Origin: Haloquadratum sp. J07HQX50
GTDB lineage: Archaea; Halobacteriota; Halobacteria; Halobacteriales; Haloferacaceae
Length of the DNA: 6,119 nucleotides
Assembly (NCBI GenBank): GCA_000416005.1
Contig: KE356562.1
Span: 288,904 to 295,022 of the forward strand
Direction: 5' to 3'
The position numbers were made by a program, and so were the translations under genes. Shown piece by piece: positions 5,296 through 6,119 of this stretch (its first letter is position 1; each line of letters starts with the position of its first letter). The notes under the pieces are model-generated. The model worked only from the letters and a program-made list of their open reading frames with translations, made no database searches and was not told the origin of the DNA.

Positions 5296-5402
5296 TCAAT
5301 GCCAGATACTTTTCGTTCGAATTCACTCAAATTCGACTGGCGACTCAGATCACCCATCAGTTCCGTCAAGAGGATTCCCTCTGACGATTTTACCTGAGAT
5401 TC
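5292..5402 (-). pseudogene. Short coding-like remnant, unknown
   Basis: The frame is open for 36 codons between a TGA (5403-5405) and a TAA (5292-5294). It reads like real protein: Ile-Leu-Leu-Thr-Glu-Leu-Met-Gly-Asp-Leu-Ser-Arg-Gln-Ser-Asn-Leu-Ser-Glu-Phe-Glu-Arg-Lys. An ATG at 5357 would give 21 residues. It directly precedes the helix-turn-helix remnant on the same strand in another frame, so both may derive from one broken gene. No family is recognised. Confidence 0.28.
5317..5336. repeat. Perfect 7-bp inverted repeat
   Basis: TCGAATT (5317-5323) and AATTCGA (5330-5336) are exact reverse complements around the six bases CACTCA. It lies inside the coding-like remnant at 5292-5402. It could be an operator-like site or chance. 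Confidence 0.35.
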
Positions 5403-5489
5403 TCACGGGGACGCGTCACGAAGAATCACGAGTGAGGATCGTCTGCATATCACAAGTCACACTCTCCGACCGTTGGAGTTGATTCCGCC

Positions 5490-5636
5490 TTATCGACTGC
5501 TGAGACGGGCTGATATATCCCTGACTGTATCGAACCCCTCTGATGACTCGCACATGCGAAACCGGCCGTCGACAACCTGGCCGACGGCCGGGTCGGGATA
5601 GTCACCCACCAAGACACCGATGTATGAAACAAGCCG
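5490..5636 (-). pseudogene. Coding-like fragment of unknown protein
   Basis: In this minus-strand frame 48 codons are open up to the TAA at 5490-5492. The product contains Gly-Asp-Tyr-Pro-Asp-Pro-Ala-Val-Gly-Gln-Val-Val-Asp-Gly-Arg-Phe-Arg and ends in an acidic helical stretch. The G+C-rich third positions fit haloarchaeal coding better than the overlapping longer frame 5450-5656. The only starts inside are GTG at 5609 and TTG at 5612. An in-frame TGA at 5637-5639 separates it from a further open stretch ending Gly-His-Gly-Thr-Ala-Leu-Trp, so it may be a gene broken by a nonsense codon. Both this fragment and the right-edge gene contain Gly-Arg-Phe-Arg near the C-terminus, which may be coincidence. 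No family is recognised. Confidence 0.32.
5562..5591. repeat. GC-rich perfect 10-bp hairpin
   Basis: CCGGCCGTCG (5562-5571) and CGACGGCCGG (5582-5591) are exact reverse complements around ten bases. It is the longest perfect inverted repeat I found in the window. No T run follows on either strand, so it is not a classic terminator. It overlaps the coding-like fragment 5490-5636; its role is unknown. Confidence 0.55.
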
Positions 5637-5767
5637 TCACCACAGAGCCGTGCCATGACCAGTGAGACTCAATAGCCACGCCAGATCAGTCCCAGCCGTC
5701 TCGGTGACCGATCACAACGACCACGCCGGAGAGTGGCACAGGGTCGGTACATAGCGTTCACTCGGAA

Positions 5768-6119
5768 TCAGACGTTCGGGTACCAGACAGCCTCTCCAGG
5801 CGTATGGTGTACCCACGTGTCGTCCTCAAGGAGGCGTGAGTCACGCCATCGGAACCGGCCGTTGGAAGTATACGATATTGGTGGTTCGGTGTCTTGTGTT
5901 TGAAATATCGCCCGTGCACAAGCTGTGAAAGATCCCAACTCGGCTTTCTCCTGCGGGGTGAAAGTATACCGCATGAGAGAGTTCTCGGGATCAATACTCT
6001 CGGAGATATTTACGATGAGACTGCCTACATGAGTGTTCTGTGGAGCTGTCTGAGTGATTCTACCTGGGAAGTCTGAAACGAAGCGGATCCTATCGGGTTC
6101 GTACGAACTGGTATCTTTC
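5768..6119 (-). CDS. C-terminal part of an unknown protein, runs off the right edge
   Basis: The frame is open without a stop from the window edge to the TGA at 5768-5770, giving 117 residues and a fragment of the last base of another codon. An ATG at 5974 would give only 68 residues. The residues before it (Tyr-Glu-Pro-Asp-Arg-Ile-Arg-Phe-Val-Ser-Asp-Phe-Pro-Gly-Arg) are equally protein-like, so the true start lies beyond 6119. Visible features are a predicted helix (Pro-Gln-Glu-Lys-Ala-Glu-Leu-Gly-Ser-Phe-Thr-Ala-Cys-Ala-Arg) and a beta-like, aromatic C-terminus (Gly-Arg-Phe-Arg-Trp-Arg, Glu-Asp-Asp-Thr-Trp-Val-His-His, Ala-Val-Trp-Tyr-Pro-Asn-Val). There is no signal, membrane segment or metal motif. 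I do not recognise the family. The nearest genes in the same direction are only remnants, so context gives no function. Confidence 0.6.
   Translation of the reverse strand, partial: KDTSSYEPDRIRFVSDFPGRITQTAPQNTHVGSLIVNISESIDPENSLMRYTFTPQEKAELGSFTACARAIFQTQDTEPPISYTSNGRFRWRDSRLLEDDTWVHHTPGEAVWYPNV

Noticed and set aside
1..6119. CRISPR array, tRNA, rRNA or insertion-sequence ends
   Set aside because: No regularly spaced repeats, no cloverleaf with a conserved T-loop and no transposase motif were seen on either strand by eye.

Overview
The window looks like accessory DNA (plasmid or genomic island) of a haloarchaeon. The reasons are a twin-arginine lipoprotein signal with a lipobox, acidic proteins, TATA-like boxes about 28-32 bases upstream of start codons with almost no leader, and a ParB-like protein whose N-terminal half resembles a domain I associate with haloarchaea. 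Base composition is moderate and long stretches hold only gene fragments. That would fit a lower-GC, low-coding-density lineage such as Haloquadratum, or a decaying plasmid segment in another genus; the genus is inference.

Layout. 1-342: no confident gene. 343-978 (-): secreted or anchored lipoprotein of unknown function. 1013-1576: no confident gene, small ORFs and a direct repeat. 1577-3100 (+): the centrepiece, a gene for a protein with two predicted winged-helix segments, an SRA/YDG-like domain and a C-terminal HNH nuclease. This is the architecture of a modification-dependent (type IV, McrA-like) restriction enzyme. It is broken by an in-frame amber codon (2452-2454) and by one extra base in a four-G run (2962-2965); across both lesions the flanking frames still read as one 496-residue protein. 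A perfect 8-4-8 palindrome lies between its TATA box and start codon and overlaps the ATG. 3101-4088: no intact gene, but a tight cluster of overlapping inverted repeats. 4089-4853 (-): ParB/Srx-fold protein, which may itself have lost its C-terminus to a one-base deletion in a C run. 4949-5767: gene remnants, including a piece resembling the helix-turn-helix of haloarchaeal HNH/homeodomain-like proteins, plus a 10-bp GC-rich hairpin. 5768-6119 (-): C-terminal part of an unknown gene that enters from beyond the right edge and stays open to that edge.

The restriction-like gene, the ParB-like gene and the remnants suggest a mobile or plasmid-derived segment under decay. The intact genes do not form an evident operon: the strands alternate and the gaps are large. 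Sequencing or assembly error is a live alternative for the single-base lesions and cannot be excluded from the sequence alone.
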